8,487 nucleotides of DNA from JAGXTF01 sp040376005. Its GTDB lineage: Bacteria; Bacteroidota; Bacteroidia; NS11-12g; UBA955. This document shows, in pieces, positions 1-6,043 of this stretch. The notes below the pieces were generated by a model that saw nothing but the letters and a program-made list of their open reading frames with translations, was not told the DNA's origin and did not search any database. The position numbers were made by a program, and so were the translations under genes. The DNA lies in NCBI GenBank assembly GCA_040376005.1, contig JBEIRK010000108.1, positions 1 to 8,487 on the forward strand. The letters run 5' to 3'. The first letter of the stretch is position 1, and each line of letters opens with the position of its first letter.

Positions 1-495
1 CGATTCTCATATGACGACAATATGCACAGCCCGGTGGTTGACGATAAAGATGGCATAAGTTTAGAAAAAATCATACCTGAGGCCTTATCATCCCAAAGAG
101 ACAAATGGACCAGTGCTGCCGAATCAGCCGGCTTTGGCACCCCTGGTTTAGCCAATTCACAGCAGAGCACCCCATCCAGCAGTGGCATGTTTAGCATGGA
201 GCTAAATTGGTTCACACCCGACAATGACGGCAAGAACGACTACTTAAGTATCAACTACAGCTTGCAAGAAGCAGGGTATTTCATATCCATGCGTGTATTC
301 ACAGAGTCAGGATTACTTATGGCACAGCCATTTTCTAATTATTACACAGAACAAGAGGGCACACTCATTTGGCAAGGCGATGACGTGGAAGGCATGCCAT
401 TGTCGCCGGGGAATTATGGTATTTTTATTGAAGCTTTTCATGCAAATGGTAAGCGTATACACAAAACATTAACCTGTTCCATTTTGGGCCAATAA
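1..495 (+). CDS. Secreted lamin-tail-domain protein, C-terminal part (5' end outside window)
   Basis: The reading frame is open from the first base and ends at TAA 493-495, so 164 C-terminal residues are visible and the true start lies upstream. The first ~55 codons (DGISLEK, then KWTSAAESAGFGTPGLANSQ) match the closing strands of a lamin-tail domain as seen in Bacteroidota secreted proteins, where a WTSAAES...GTPG.NSQ ending is typical. From about nt 199 follows a separate beta-sandwich module opening with FTPDNDGKNDYL (nt 211 on), which resembles the FlgD-like Ig fold or gliding-associated C-terminal modules that often close such proteins. These families are usually exported and surface-associated. 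Ligand and exact role cannot be told, and no signal peptide can be seen because the N-terminus is missing. prmC begins one base after the stop (TAA-T-ATG), so the two genes are probably cotranscribed and perhaps translationally coupled. Family call fairly sure, function unknown. Confidence 0.75.
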   Translation, partial: RFSYDDNMHSPVVDDKDGISLEKIIPEALSSQRDKWTSAAESAGFGTPGLANSQQSTPSSSGMFSMELNWFTPDNDGKNDYLSINYSLQEAGYFISMRVFTESGLLMAQPFSNYYTEQEGTLIWQGDDVEGMPLSPGNYGIFIEAFHANGKRIHKTLTCSILGQ

Positions 496-496
496 T

Positions 497-1261
497 ATGA
501 AATGGGATGCCTTTATTATCACATTAACGCCTGTTTATGGCGCTTCAGAATCCGCGGCCATTGCACGAATTCTACAGAAAGAAAACATAGAACCTGATTC
601 GGTAATCGAAAGGCTGCTGCGCGCCGAGCCTTTGCAATATATTTTGGGGAAAACATGGTTTTATAAGCATGAATTCTTAATTGCATCAGGTGCACTTATT
701 CCAAGACCGGAGACAGAAGAATTGGTGGATTACATTATGAAATCCAAGCATCCAATTAAAAAGGGCATAGACATTGGAACCGGCAGTGGTTGCATCGGAA
801 TAAGCCTTGCCCTCGCCTACCCCAACTGCAGTTTCACTGCCACTGACCTTTCGCCACAGGCGCTGAATATAGCCCAAAAAAACGCCCATGCGCTTTCATG
901 TAAAAACATCACATTTCTTGCACATGATTTTCTAAATGAAGCATTTCCAGGCAATGACTATTCACTTATCGTAAGCAATCCGCCCTATATCACGCCAAAA
1001 GAAGCTGAAAGCATGGAGAAAAACGTGATGGATTATGAACCACACATGGCACTATTTACCCCAGAAGACGATGTGCTTATTTTTTACAAAAGACTTGCGA
1101 AATTCCTCGCCCACCAAGCCTCAAGCTGTGTGTTATATGCTGAAATAAATGCAGCATTGAGTCAAGAAACCTTGAACTTATTTTCTGATTTTCCGCAGCG
1201 CAGCTTGTTAAAAGACATGAGTGGAAAAGACAGATTTATAGCAATAAAAAAGGAGGGATAA
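497..1261 (+). CDS. prmC: Peptide chain release factor N5-glutamine methyltransferase
   Basis: PrmC (HemK) methylates the glutamine of the GGQ motif in release factors RF1 and RF2 with S-adenosylmethionine, which raises termination efficiency; it acts in the cytoplasm. Visible motifs: EPLQYILG (44-51) at the domain junction, IPRPETEEL (68-76), SAM-binding motif I DIGTGSGCIG (92-101), the acidic motif around D117 (TATDLSP), and catalytic NPPY at 161-164, which contacts the target glutamine. The end, SGKDRF.A.KK, is typical. At 254 residues it is shorter than the usual 275-290. The loss appears to be in the N-terminal release-factor-binding helical domain, which has only about 43 residues before EPLQYILG. 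The ATG at 497 is the natural start, one base after the upstream stop. An earlier start would run into the upstream gene. The stop codon (1259-1261) lies in the loop of a hairpin shared with the convergent gene. The enzyme call is secure. Confidence 0.95.
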   Translation: MKWDAFIITLTPVYGASESAAIARILQKENIEPDSVIERLLRAEPLQYILGKTWFYKHEFLIASGALIPRPETEELVDYIMKSKHPIKKGIDIGTGSGCIGISLALAYPNCSFTATDLSPQALNIAQKNAHALSCKNITFLAHDFLNEAFPGNDYSLIVSNPPYITPKEAESMEKNVMDYEPHMALFTPEDDVLIFYKRLAKFLAHQASSCVLYAEINAALSQETLNLFSDFPQRSLLKDMSGKDRFIAIKKEG

Positions 1262-1271
1262 ACCCTCCTTT
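1249..1271. terminator. Hairpin terminator between convergent prmC and AT-hook gene
   Basis: A perfect 9-bp stem AAAGGAGGG (1249-1257) / CCCTCCTTT (1263-1271) closes a five-base loop ATAAA. Read on the - strand the stem is followed by a T-rich stretch (complement of 1244-1250), so it is a good intrinsic terminator for the AT-hook gene, whose stop lies 22 bases earlier. On the + strand only a short T run follows, so termination of prmC transcripts is probably weaker. The prmC stop codon TAA occupies the loop. Confidence 0.75.
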
Positions 1272-1292
1272 CAACAATATAGGCAAAAAGAA

Positions 1293-2195
1293 TTAATCCT
1301 TTTTATCTTCAGATGCAGGAGCAGCTGATGCTGCTGGCGCTGCTGGTTTCGCTGCTTTAGGCGCTGCCTTTTTTGGAGCTGCTTTTTTCGCTAAGGGTTT
1401 TGCTACTGCTTTTTTAGGAGCCGCTGCTTTTTTTGCTACTGCTTTTTTTGCTACTGCTTTTTTAGGAGCTGCCTTAGGGGCTGCCTTTGGGGCTGCTTTT
1501 TTAGCTGCTGCTTTTTCCGCAACTGGCTTCTTTGCTACAGCTTTTTTCGCTGCGGGCTTTGCTGCTGCTTTTTTAGGAGCCGCTGCTTTCTTAACTACTG
1601 GCTTCTTTACTACAGCCTTTTTCGCTGCTGGCTTTGCTGCCGCCTTCTTAGCAACTGGTTTCGCAGCTGCTTTCTTAACTGCTGGCTTTGCAGCTGGCTT
1701 AGCTGTTGCTTTTACAAGCGCTTTAACCGCAGGTTTAACCGCTGCTTTTGGCTTGTTCTTTGCGCCTACTGGACGGCCTCTGCGCTTACTCGCACCCTTC
1801 GCTGGACGACCTGGTTTGCGTGCTGTTTTCTTTGGACCTGGCTTACGAGGTCTGCCTGGACCACGGCCTCTGCGCTTGGCTTTGGCTGCTTCTTTTACTT
1901 TCGCAATTTTCTTCTCAGCACGTTCTTTTACTTTTGCAATTCTATCTTCTGCTTTTGCTTCTATTTTTTCCACTGCACGTTGGTTCGCAGCTTTCGCTTT
2001 GTTTACCGCTTTTGTCAATGCTGCTACTTCAGACAATAATGAATCAAAAACTGTAGATTGTTTTGGCTTACGACCTCTTTTTACTCCAGTTGTTTTATTC
2101 TTTGAACCGGGTTTTCTTCCTCTTTTTTTTGGTGCTGCTACCGCTGCAGGTTTAGCTGCTGCTTTAGGTGCACTTGCTTTTGGTTTGCGTGGCAT
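1293..2195 (-). CDS. AT-hook, histone H1/AlgP-like nucleoid-associated protein
   Basis: Predicted DNA-binding, chromosome-organising protein of 300 residues, almost entirely Lys, Ala, Pro, Arg and Val. In order: a short basic KPKA lead; two AT-hook-like cores RGRKP (25-29 and 40-44), the first running into GSKNK; a highly charged, helix-forming segment (about 47-107, with VEKIEAKAEDRIAKVKERAEK) that may be a coiled coil; a second cluster with GPGRPRKP (112-119), KPGRP (127-131) and RRGRP (138-142) running into GAKNK; then a ~145-residue tail of KKAAAKPAAKKA-like repeats as in histone H1 C-termini and AlgP; and a final acidic SEDKKD. AT-hooks bind the minor groove of AT-rich DNA, and H1-like tails neutralise and condense DNA. 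I start at ATG 2193-2195 (MPRKPKA) because the eight codons of a TTG-started extension (MQCQIIIT) are hydrophobic and unlike the protein. It stands alone between a terminator and an AT-rich divergent spacer. DNA target and partners are inferred only. Confidence 0.85.
   Translation of the reverse strand: MPRKPKASAPKAAAKPAAVAAPKKRGRKPGSKNKTTGVKRGRKPKQSTVFDSLLSEVAALTKAVNKAKAANQRAVEKIEAKAEDRIAKVKERAEKKIAKVKEAAKAKRRGRGPGRPRKPGPKKTARKPGRPAKGASKRRGRPVGAKNKPKAAVKPAVKALVKATAKPAAKPAVKKAAAKPVAKKAAAKPAAKKAVVKKPVVKKAAAPKKAAAKPAAKKAVAKKPVAEKAAAKKAAPKAAPKAAPKKAVAKKAVAKKAAAPKKAVAKPLAKKAAPKKAAPKAAKPAAPAASAAPASEDKKD
1314..1751 (-). repeat. Low-complexity Lys/Ala/Pro tail-coding repeat region
   Basis: This stretch encodes residues 149-294 of the AT-hook protein and is built of degenerate short units (GCTGCTTTTTT-like on the + strand). 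One longer direct repeat is visible: residues 185-205 and 210-230 are near-identical (both AAAKPAAKKAV.KKPV..KAA), about 75 bp apart (near 1581-1643 and 1506-1568). Such arrays can gain or lose units by slippage or recombination, so tail length may vary between strains, and assembly errors are possible here. Confidence 0.8.
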
Positions 2196-2451
2196 AGTAA
2201 TTATTATTTGACACTGCAATTTTCGGTATTAATTTTAAATAATAAAACATTCTATTTCCTTCTGTCTAATAATTTGCGCACTTTTTAAGAACATTTTAAA
2301 ATATTTCCGATTTTTTCTGCGCATTAAAATATCCTATATTACTGTATATCTATTATTTAGAATGTATACTAAAAATATATCACTCACGCTTAGAAACTTT
2401 CTGAATAAAGTTTTCTAACATTCACACTCCTATTTTTCTAATTTCGCAGCA
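2196..2451. promoter_or_regulatory. AT-rich divergent spacer between AT-hook gene and dxs
   Basis: These 256 bp are strongly AT-rich and should hold the promoters of both divergent genes. I see no exact TAnnTTTG element in either direction. The nearest matches toward dxs are TATTTTTC (2431-2438) and TAATTTCG (2439-2446), each one mismatch away, which would give a very short leader before the TTG start. Two copies of the self-complementary hexamer TGCGCA occur at 2275-2280 and 2318-2323, 43 bp apart; their meaning is unclear. No small gene or RNA could be recognised. Confidence 0.4.
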
Positions 2452-4164
2452 TTGACTTCTAAACAATTTCCGGACCTTTATTCACTCAAAGCCATGCAAG
2501 CAGATGAGCTGATATTGCTTTGTGAAAAAATACGGACATATCTCATTGAAACCATATTGTCAAATGGTGGACATTTTGCAGCCAATTTGGGTGTTGTAGA
2601 ACTCACTGTGGCACTGCATTATGTCTTCAACAGCCCGTCCGACCGCATTATTTGGGATGTAGGCCATCAGTCATACCCACATAAAATACTTACAGGTCGC
2701 GCTGAAGAAATTCAAAATATTAGAAACTTTGAAGGCATTTCCGGCTTCCCTAAATTAGAAGAAAATATACATGATGCCTTCGGCACAGGCCACAGCAGCA
2801 CTGCTATTTCCGCTGCATTGGGAATTGCCGCAGGTTTTAAATTAAACCATATAAATCATTGTGCAATTGCAGTGGTAGGTGATGGAGCCCTTACCGGTGG
2901 AATGAGCTTTGAAGCCCTCAATAATTTGGCAACCTCAAACGCAAATATACTCACCATTATTAATGACAATCATATCGGTATTGACCCCAGCACCGGTGCC
3001 ATTGACAGGCATTTACAAACCATCGAAAACATACATCCGAATCTTTTCGAAAATTTGGATATCCCCTACCACGGACCCATTGACGGACATGATCTACCTG
3101 CACTTATTCATAGCCTCACCGAACTAAAAGCACAAACAGGACCTAGAATTCTCCATATCCGAACCGTAAAAGGAAAAGGCTACGCACCCGCTGAAAATGA
3201 ACAAACCCGATTCCATAGCACCTCAAAATATGTAAAAATTTCTGACGAAATTCCTCGTCGCCCAAAATGGCAAGATGTTTTCGGAAAGGCCATGTTCGCT
3301 ATGGCAGAAAAATATCCAAACTTCACGGGTATTACACCTGCCATGCCCAGTGGCAGTGGCATGGTAAAAGCCATGGATGCATTTCCAAATCAATTCTTTG
3401 ATGTGGGTATTGCAGAACAACACGCAGTTACATTTTCATCAGGATTAGCCTTAGCAGGCACACGACCTTTTTTGAACATATATTCTACTTTTCTACAGCG
3501 TGGATATGACCAGCTGATACATGATGTTGCGCTGCAAAACATCCCCGTTGTATTCTGTGTTGACCGCGCTGGTTTGGTTGGAGAAGATGGACCCACCCAC
3601 CATGGCGCATTCGACATTTCATACCTGCTACCCATTCCCAACATGACGATTGCAGCTCCTGCAACCGCATCAGAACTTGCTGCACTACTTGAAATGGGAT
3701 ACCATGCTCAAGGCCCATTGGCCATTCGCTACCCTAAAGGTGAAATTCCTGATTTTGAATTGGAATTACCGCAAATACCCGGACAATCATTCTGTATTTC
3801 TGAAGGCGCCAACATTGCAGTTTTTTCGACCGGTCAAGGAACGGTACTTTCCAAAAATACAAGCTTACACGGCGCCGCACATTTTCATTTCCCGATAATT
3901 AAACCCCTGGATATGGAACACCTCCTGCACATTGCATCCCAATATTCGCATATAATTACCGTAGAAGATGGAAGCATACTAGGCGGTTTTGGCCAGTATT
4001 TAAGTGCGATAATTAAACCCAATTTGCCACACATACGCACAACCCATTTGGGCATTCCAGATCAGTTTATTACGCACGGAGAAAATGACATTCTCTACGC
4101 ACAATGTGGTTATGACGCAAAGGCTATTGAGCAAACCATTTTGAAGCTGCAATCACAATTGTGA
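2452..4164 (+). CDS. dxs: 1-deoxy-D-xylulose-5-phosphate synthase, short form
   Basis: Thiamine-diphosphate enzyme that condenses pyruvate and glyceraldehyde 3-phosphate to 1-deoxyxylulose 5-phosphate, the first step of the MEP isoprenoid pathway (also feeding thiamine and pyridoxal synthesis); cytoplasmic homodimer. Key residues are present: H41 (NGGHF), the GHQ.YPHKILTGR block (71-83), the ThDP motif GDG (143-145) with NDN at 171-173, E322 in AEQHAVTF, Y344 and R350 (IYSTFLQR), D379 and H383 (EDGPTHHGAFD), and the C-terminal KPLD block. At 570 residues it is about 50 shorter than the E. coli enzyme. Most of the loss lies between GAID (182-185) and LFENL (198-202), where about 13 residues replace about 49. 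The start is TTG at 2452. The frame is closed upstream by TAA 2416-2418 and holds no ATG in between, while ATG at 2494 would cut into the conserved first helix. The end overlaps pabA by 12 bp. Product call secure. Confidence 0.95.
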   Translation: MTSKQFPDLYSLKAMQADELILLCEKIRTYLIETILSNGGHFAANLGVVELTVALHYVFNSPSDRIIWDVGHQSYPHKILTGRAEEIQNIRNFEGISGFPKLEENIHDAFGTGHSSTAISAALGIAAGFKLNHINHCAIAVVGDGALTGGMSFEALNNLATSNANILTIINDNHIGIDPSTGAIDRHLQTIENIHPNLFENLDIPYHGPIDGHDLPALIHSLTELKAQTGPRILHIRTVKGKGYAPAENEQTRFHSTSKYVKISDEIPRRPKWQDVFGKAMFAMAEKYPNFTGITPAMPSGSGMVKAMDAFPNQFFDVGIAEQHAVTFSSGLALAGTRPFLNIYSTFLQRGYDQLIHDVALQNIPVVFCVDRAGLVGEDGPTHHGAFDISYLLPIPNMTIAAPATASELAALLEMGYHAQGPLAIRYPKGEIPDFELELPQIPGQSFCISEGANIAVFSTGQGTVLSKNTSLHGAAHFHFPIIKPLDMEHLLHIASQYSHIITVEDGSILGGFGQYLSAIIKPNLPHIRTTHLGIPDQFITHGENDILYAQCGYDAKAIEQTILKLQSQL

Positions 4165-4168
4165 TTGC
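4149..4168. repeat. Perfect 20-bp palindrome at the overlapping ends of dxs and pabA
   Basis: GCAATCACAATTGTGATTGC reads the same on both strands. It contains the dxs stop TGA (4162-4164) and, symmetrically, the pabA stop (TCA on +, 4153-4155). Because of the symmetry and frame phasing, each strand reads CAA TCA CAA TTG TGA, so both proteins end in QSQL. In RNA of either strand it could fold into an AU-rich stem, but no T-tract follows, so it is not a classic intrinsic terminator. A regulator-binding site cannot be excluded. Confidence 0.9.
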
Positions 4169-4731
4169 GCGCACAACGACAGCCAATTTGCCATCATTTT
4201 ATGACCCTGTGGGGTAAGAATACTCTCTGGGTGAAATTGCACCGCCCACACCTGTTGTGCAGGACATGAAACGCCCATAATTTCCCCTTCACAAGTAGCA
4301 TCAATTTGTAAATCAGATTGCACAGATTCTTGAGGCTGAATGATCAATGAATGATAGCGCCCCACTTGCAATTGTTGTGGCAAATCTTGAAATATTCCGG
4401 TGCCATTGTGCTCTATCCAACTGGGTTTTCCATGTCTGGGTTCGCGCGCTTTTATTAAATTCCACCCATAATGTAAACCCAAAGCCTGCATGCCCAAGCA
4501 TACGCCCAACAAAGGAACTTTACCACAATATTGCTCCACAAATGGCATGAGAAATCCCGCTTCATGCGGAGTGCATGGTCCAGGTGATAGCACCACACCA
4601 TCGTATGTCGTGGCATCTGGAATATGTGTTGCATTGTTGCGCATCACGGTTACCTCCGCGCCTTCCACCTCTAAATAATGATGTAAATTAAAGGTAAAAC
4701 TATCCAAATTATCCAGCAACAAAATTCTCAT
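4153..4731 (-). CDS. pabA: Glutamine amidotransferase subunit of aminodeoxychorismate/anthranilate synthase
   Basis: Class I glutamine amidotransferase that releases ammonia from glutamine for its chorismate-using partner (PabB for folate, TrpE for tryptophan); cytoplasmic. The 192 residues are the normal length. LLLDNLDSFTFNL (4-16) is the family opening, the nucleophile is C78 in GVCLGMQ, H167 and E169 in VQFHPES complete the triad, and VGRYHSL (123-129) is typical. I prefer PabA because no trp gene is near, but the two roles cannot be separated by sequence alone, and one protein often serves both. Two positions differ from what is usual: the PGPG oxyanion-region motif reads PGPC (C53), and the common CLGHQ reads CLGMQ. 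The ATG overlaps the tsaB stop (ATGA, 4728-4731), so it is the last gene of a three-gene - strand operon. Its end overlaps dxs within a palindrome. No pabB or trpE lies in the visible operon. Confidence 0.88.
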   Translation of the reverse strand: MRILLLDNLDSFTFNLHHYLEVEGAEVTVMRNNATHIPDATTYDGVVLSPGPCTPHEAGFLMPFVEQYCGKVPLLGVCLGMQALGLHYGWNLIKAREPRHGKPSWIEHNGTGIFQDLPQQLQVGRYHSLIIQPQESVQSDLQIDATCEGEIMGVSCPAQQVWAVQFHPESILTPQGHKMMANWLSLCAQSQL

Positions 4732-5399
4732 ACTGTGAATTTTTTATGTGCACCCGGCTGGTATTCTTTGAGATATTTTGGTTCAAAATACGCCGTACTT
4801 TCAAAATCTTTTTTCGCATATTTTTCTGCAGCTTCTGCTGCAAGAAAATCACTTTGAGGCATACACTCATGATACACAACAGGCCCTGGAAAGGCACACA
4901 ACTCAGCAAACTTTGAAGGACAATCCCCTACAATATGAACGGTATTTTGAAGATATGAATCAAAAATTCCATGGGTTAAAATACAAGGCCGCACCTGCGT
5001 TATTTCTGTGCCATTGGCATGAAAAAGTTGCATATATACTTCATCGCGCCTTGCATCTAAGTGTGAAATGATTACATCATCCGCAGCAATACTTTTTTGC
5101 AGTTGATGCGCCATTCCACGCAGTGCACTTACGGAAATAAGTGGAATATTTTTTGCATAACAAATCCCCTTAGCCAAACTACTGCCAATGCGCAATCCCG
5201 TGTAGCTTCCCGGTCCGGATGACACGGCAACGGCACGTACTTCTTCCCCGTATTTCGACAAGATTTGATGCGCAAAAACAGGCAATTTTTCAGCGTGAGA
5301 ATTAGATACTTTTTCCAACAAAAATTCTATGCTATTTCCTTGCAGGTCTGCTAATGAAACACTGCACCAAGAAGCCGAACTTTCAAGTATAAGAATCAA
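4728..5399 (-). CDS. tsaB: tRNA threonylcarbamoyladenosine biosynthesis protein TsaB
   Basis: TsaB (YeaZ) is the ASKHA-fold scaffold partner of TsaD and TsaE. Together they transfer threonylcarbamoyl onto A37 of tRNAs reading ANN codons (t6A). Visible signs: the N-terminal phosphate-loop-like strand ILILESSASWCSVSL (2-16), the hallmark SSGPGSYTGLRIG (60-72) followed by the helix SSLAKGICYA, the LDARRDEVY motif (114-122), and a C-terminal EPKYLKEYQP (207-216) as seen in Bacteroidota members. Length 223 is normal. The start is TTG (5397-5399), chosen because it begins exactly at the conserved first strand and overlaps the stop of the upstream LON-domain gene (TTGA); no in-frame ATG lies nearby. 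Its own stop overlaps the pabA ATG. This chained overlap argues for one transcript and coupled translation. TsaB carries no catalytic activity of its own in known systems. Confidence 0.94.
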   Translation of the reverse strand: MILILESSASWCSVSLADLQGNSIEFLLEKVSNSHAEKLPVFAHQILSKYGEEVRAVAVSSGPGSYTGLRIGSSLAKGICYAKNIPLISVSALRGMAHQLQKSIAADDVIISHLDARRDEVYMQLFHANGTEITQVRPCILTHGIFDSYLQNTVHIVGDCPSKFAELCAFPGPVVYHECMPQSDFLAAEAAEKYAKKDFESTAYFEPKYLKEYQPGAHKKFTV

Positions 5400-6028
5400 A
5401 ATTGTTGGGGTAATTTTTTAAAATGGCCATTGAGGCGAATGAGTTTTTTCATCCGATCTATTTCTGAGGCCACTGCTACCAATTCTTTCAAATGGCTGAG
5501 CATATACAATTGTCTTTCAGCCGCAGATTGCAAACAAGACATTTCATATTCTTGTTCTGGACTTAAACCACATTTATGGGCAAATTGCAGCATAGCTGCT
5601 CCTTCTTCAAAACCTGCAGGAGCATGAATTTCTGAATGCCGGTATAGTTCTGCCAACAAATCATAAATTCTCAAATCCAATTCTTTCTCCTCGTCCTGAA
5701 TGTAGGGTAAAAAATTTACCAATGCGGTTCCTGCTTGGTTTACATCGGCAGAGGGAAAGTGTTCTAGCAGTTCAAAACGCGACCCGGCTTGGCACACAAT
5801 ATCCATTTCCCCGCTTTCGTAGGTTTTTACAATTTCTGCAATGCGCACTTCCGCACCCGTTCCATACATCTTGTTTTTGTAATAAAAGGGGATACCGAAA
5901 CTCAAATCCGTTGCCACGCAATCATGCACCAAGCGCTTGTAACGCGGTTCAAAGATGTGTAAATGAATTTTTTCAAACTCAAATACCACCAGAGGCAGAG
6001 GAAAAATATGTAGCGCGTGGGCTGCCAT
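5396..6028 (-). CDS. LON peptidase substrate-binding-domain protein
   Basis: Stand-alone protein made of the N-terminal substrate-recognition domain of Lon protease (Pfam PF02190 type), without ATPase or protease parts. The signature FPLPLVVFEFEKIHLHIFEPRYKRLV lies at residues 9-34; the only change from the common form is a Phe-Glu-rich turn where many have PG. The beta-rich part reaches about residue 110 (with GTGAEVRIAEI and AGSRFELLE), followed by a helical half (114-205) rich in charged residues. Length 210 is normal for these small proteins. The biochemical role is not established; they are usually considered accessory to proteolysis or simply uncharacterised. It is the first gene of the - strand operon with tsaB and pabA. 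The ATG at 6026-6028 sits only seven bases after a good -7 promoter element, so the leader is very short. No catalytic Ser/Lys pair of Lon is present, as expected for this type. Confidence 0.9.
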   Translation of the reverse strand: MAAHALHIFPLPLVVFEFEKIHLHIFEPRYKRLVHDCVATDLSFGIPFYYKNKMYGTGAEVRIAEIVKTYESGEMDIVCQAGSRFELLEHFPSADVNQAGTALVNFLPYIQDEEKELDLRIYDLLAELYRHSEIHAPAGFEEGAAMLQFAHKCGLSPEQEYEMSCLQSAAERQLYMLSHLKELVAVASEIDRMKKLIRLNGHFKKLPQQF

Positions 6029-6035
6029 GGGAATG

Positions 6036-6043
6036 CAAACTTA
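6036..6043 (-). promoter_or_regulatory. Bacteroidota-type -7 element for the LON-domain/tsaB/pabA operon
   Basis: Read on the - strand the bases are TAAGTTTG, an exact match to the Bacteroidota housekeeping -7 consensus TAnnTTTG, followed by C as is common. It lies seven bases before the ATG at 6028, which implies a nearly leaderless mRNA. A TTTG that could be the -33 element lies at 6069-6072 with a 25-base spacer, a little longer than usual. Confidence 0.55.

Noticed and set aside
1314..1751. Repeat array considered as CRISPR or non-coding satellite
   Set aside because: The units are irregular, lack spacers of constant size, and keep one open reading frame coding for a Lys/Ala/Pro tail.
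1748..2211. Two + strand open frames of 102 and 152 codons opposite the AT-hook gene
   Set aside because: They are low-complexity Leu/Phe/Ala shadows of the repeated Lys/Ala/Arg codons on the other strand, with no independent start signal or domain.
2196..2219. Eight-residue extension of the AT-hook protein from a TTG
   Set aside because: MQCQIIIT is hydrophobic and unlike the lysine-rich protein, while the ATG at 2195 begins with MPRKPKA, in keeping with the rest.
2265..2285. TAATAATTTGC on the + strand as a -7 promoter box for dxs
   Set aside because: The TA and TTTG are not at the TAnnTTTG spacing (it reads ATAATTTG), and it is about 170 bases before the gene.
4149..4168. Palindrome as a CRP-type binding site or classic intrinsic terminator
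   Set aside because: The TGTGA/TCACA halves are arranged in the opposite order to the CRP site, the location is at gene ends rather than upstream, and there is no GC-rich stem with T-tract. I keep it as an unexplained palindrome.
4778..5071. 97-codon + strand open frame opposite tsaB
   Set aside because: It lies wholly inside the well-supported tsaB and shows no domain, promoter or operon partner.
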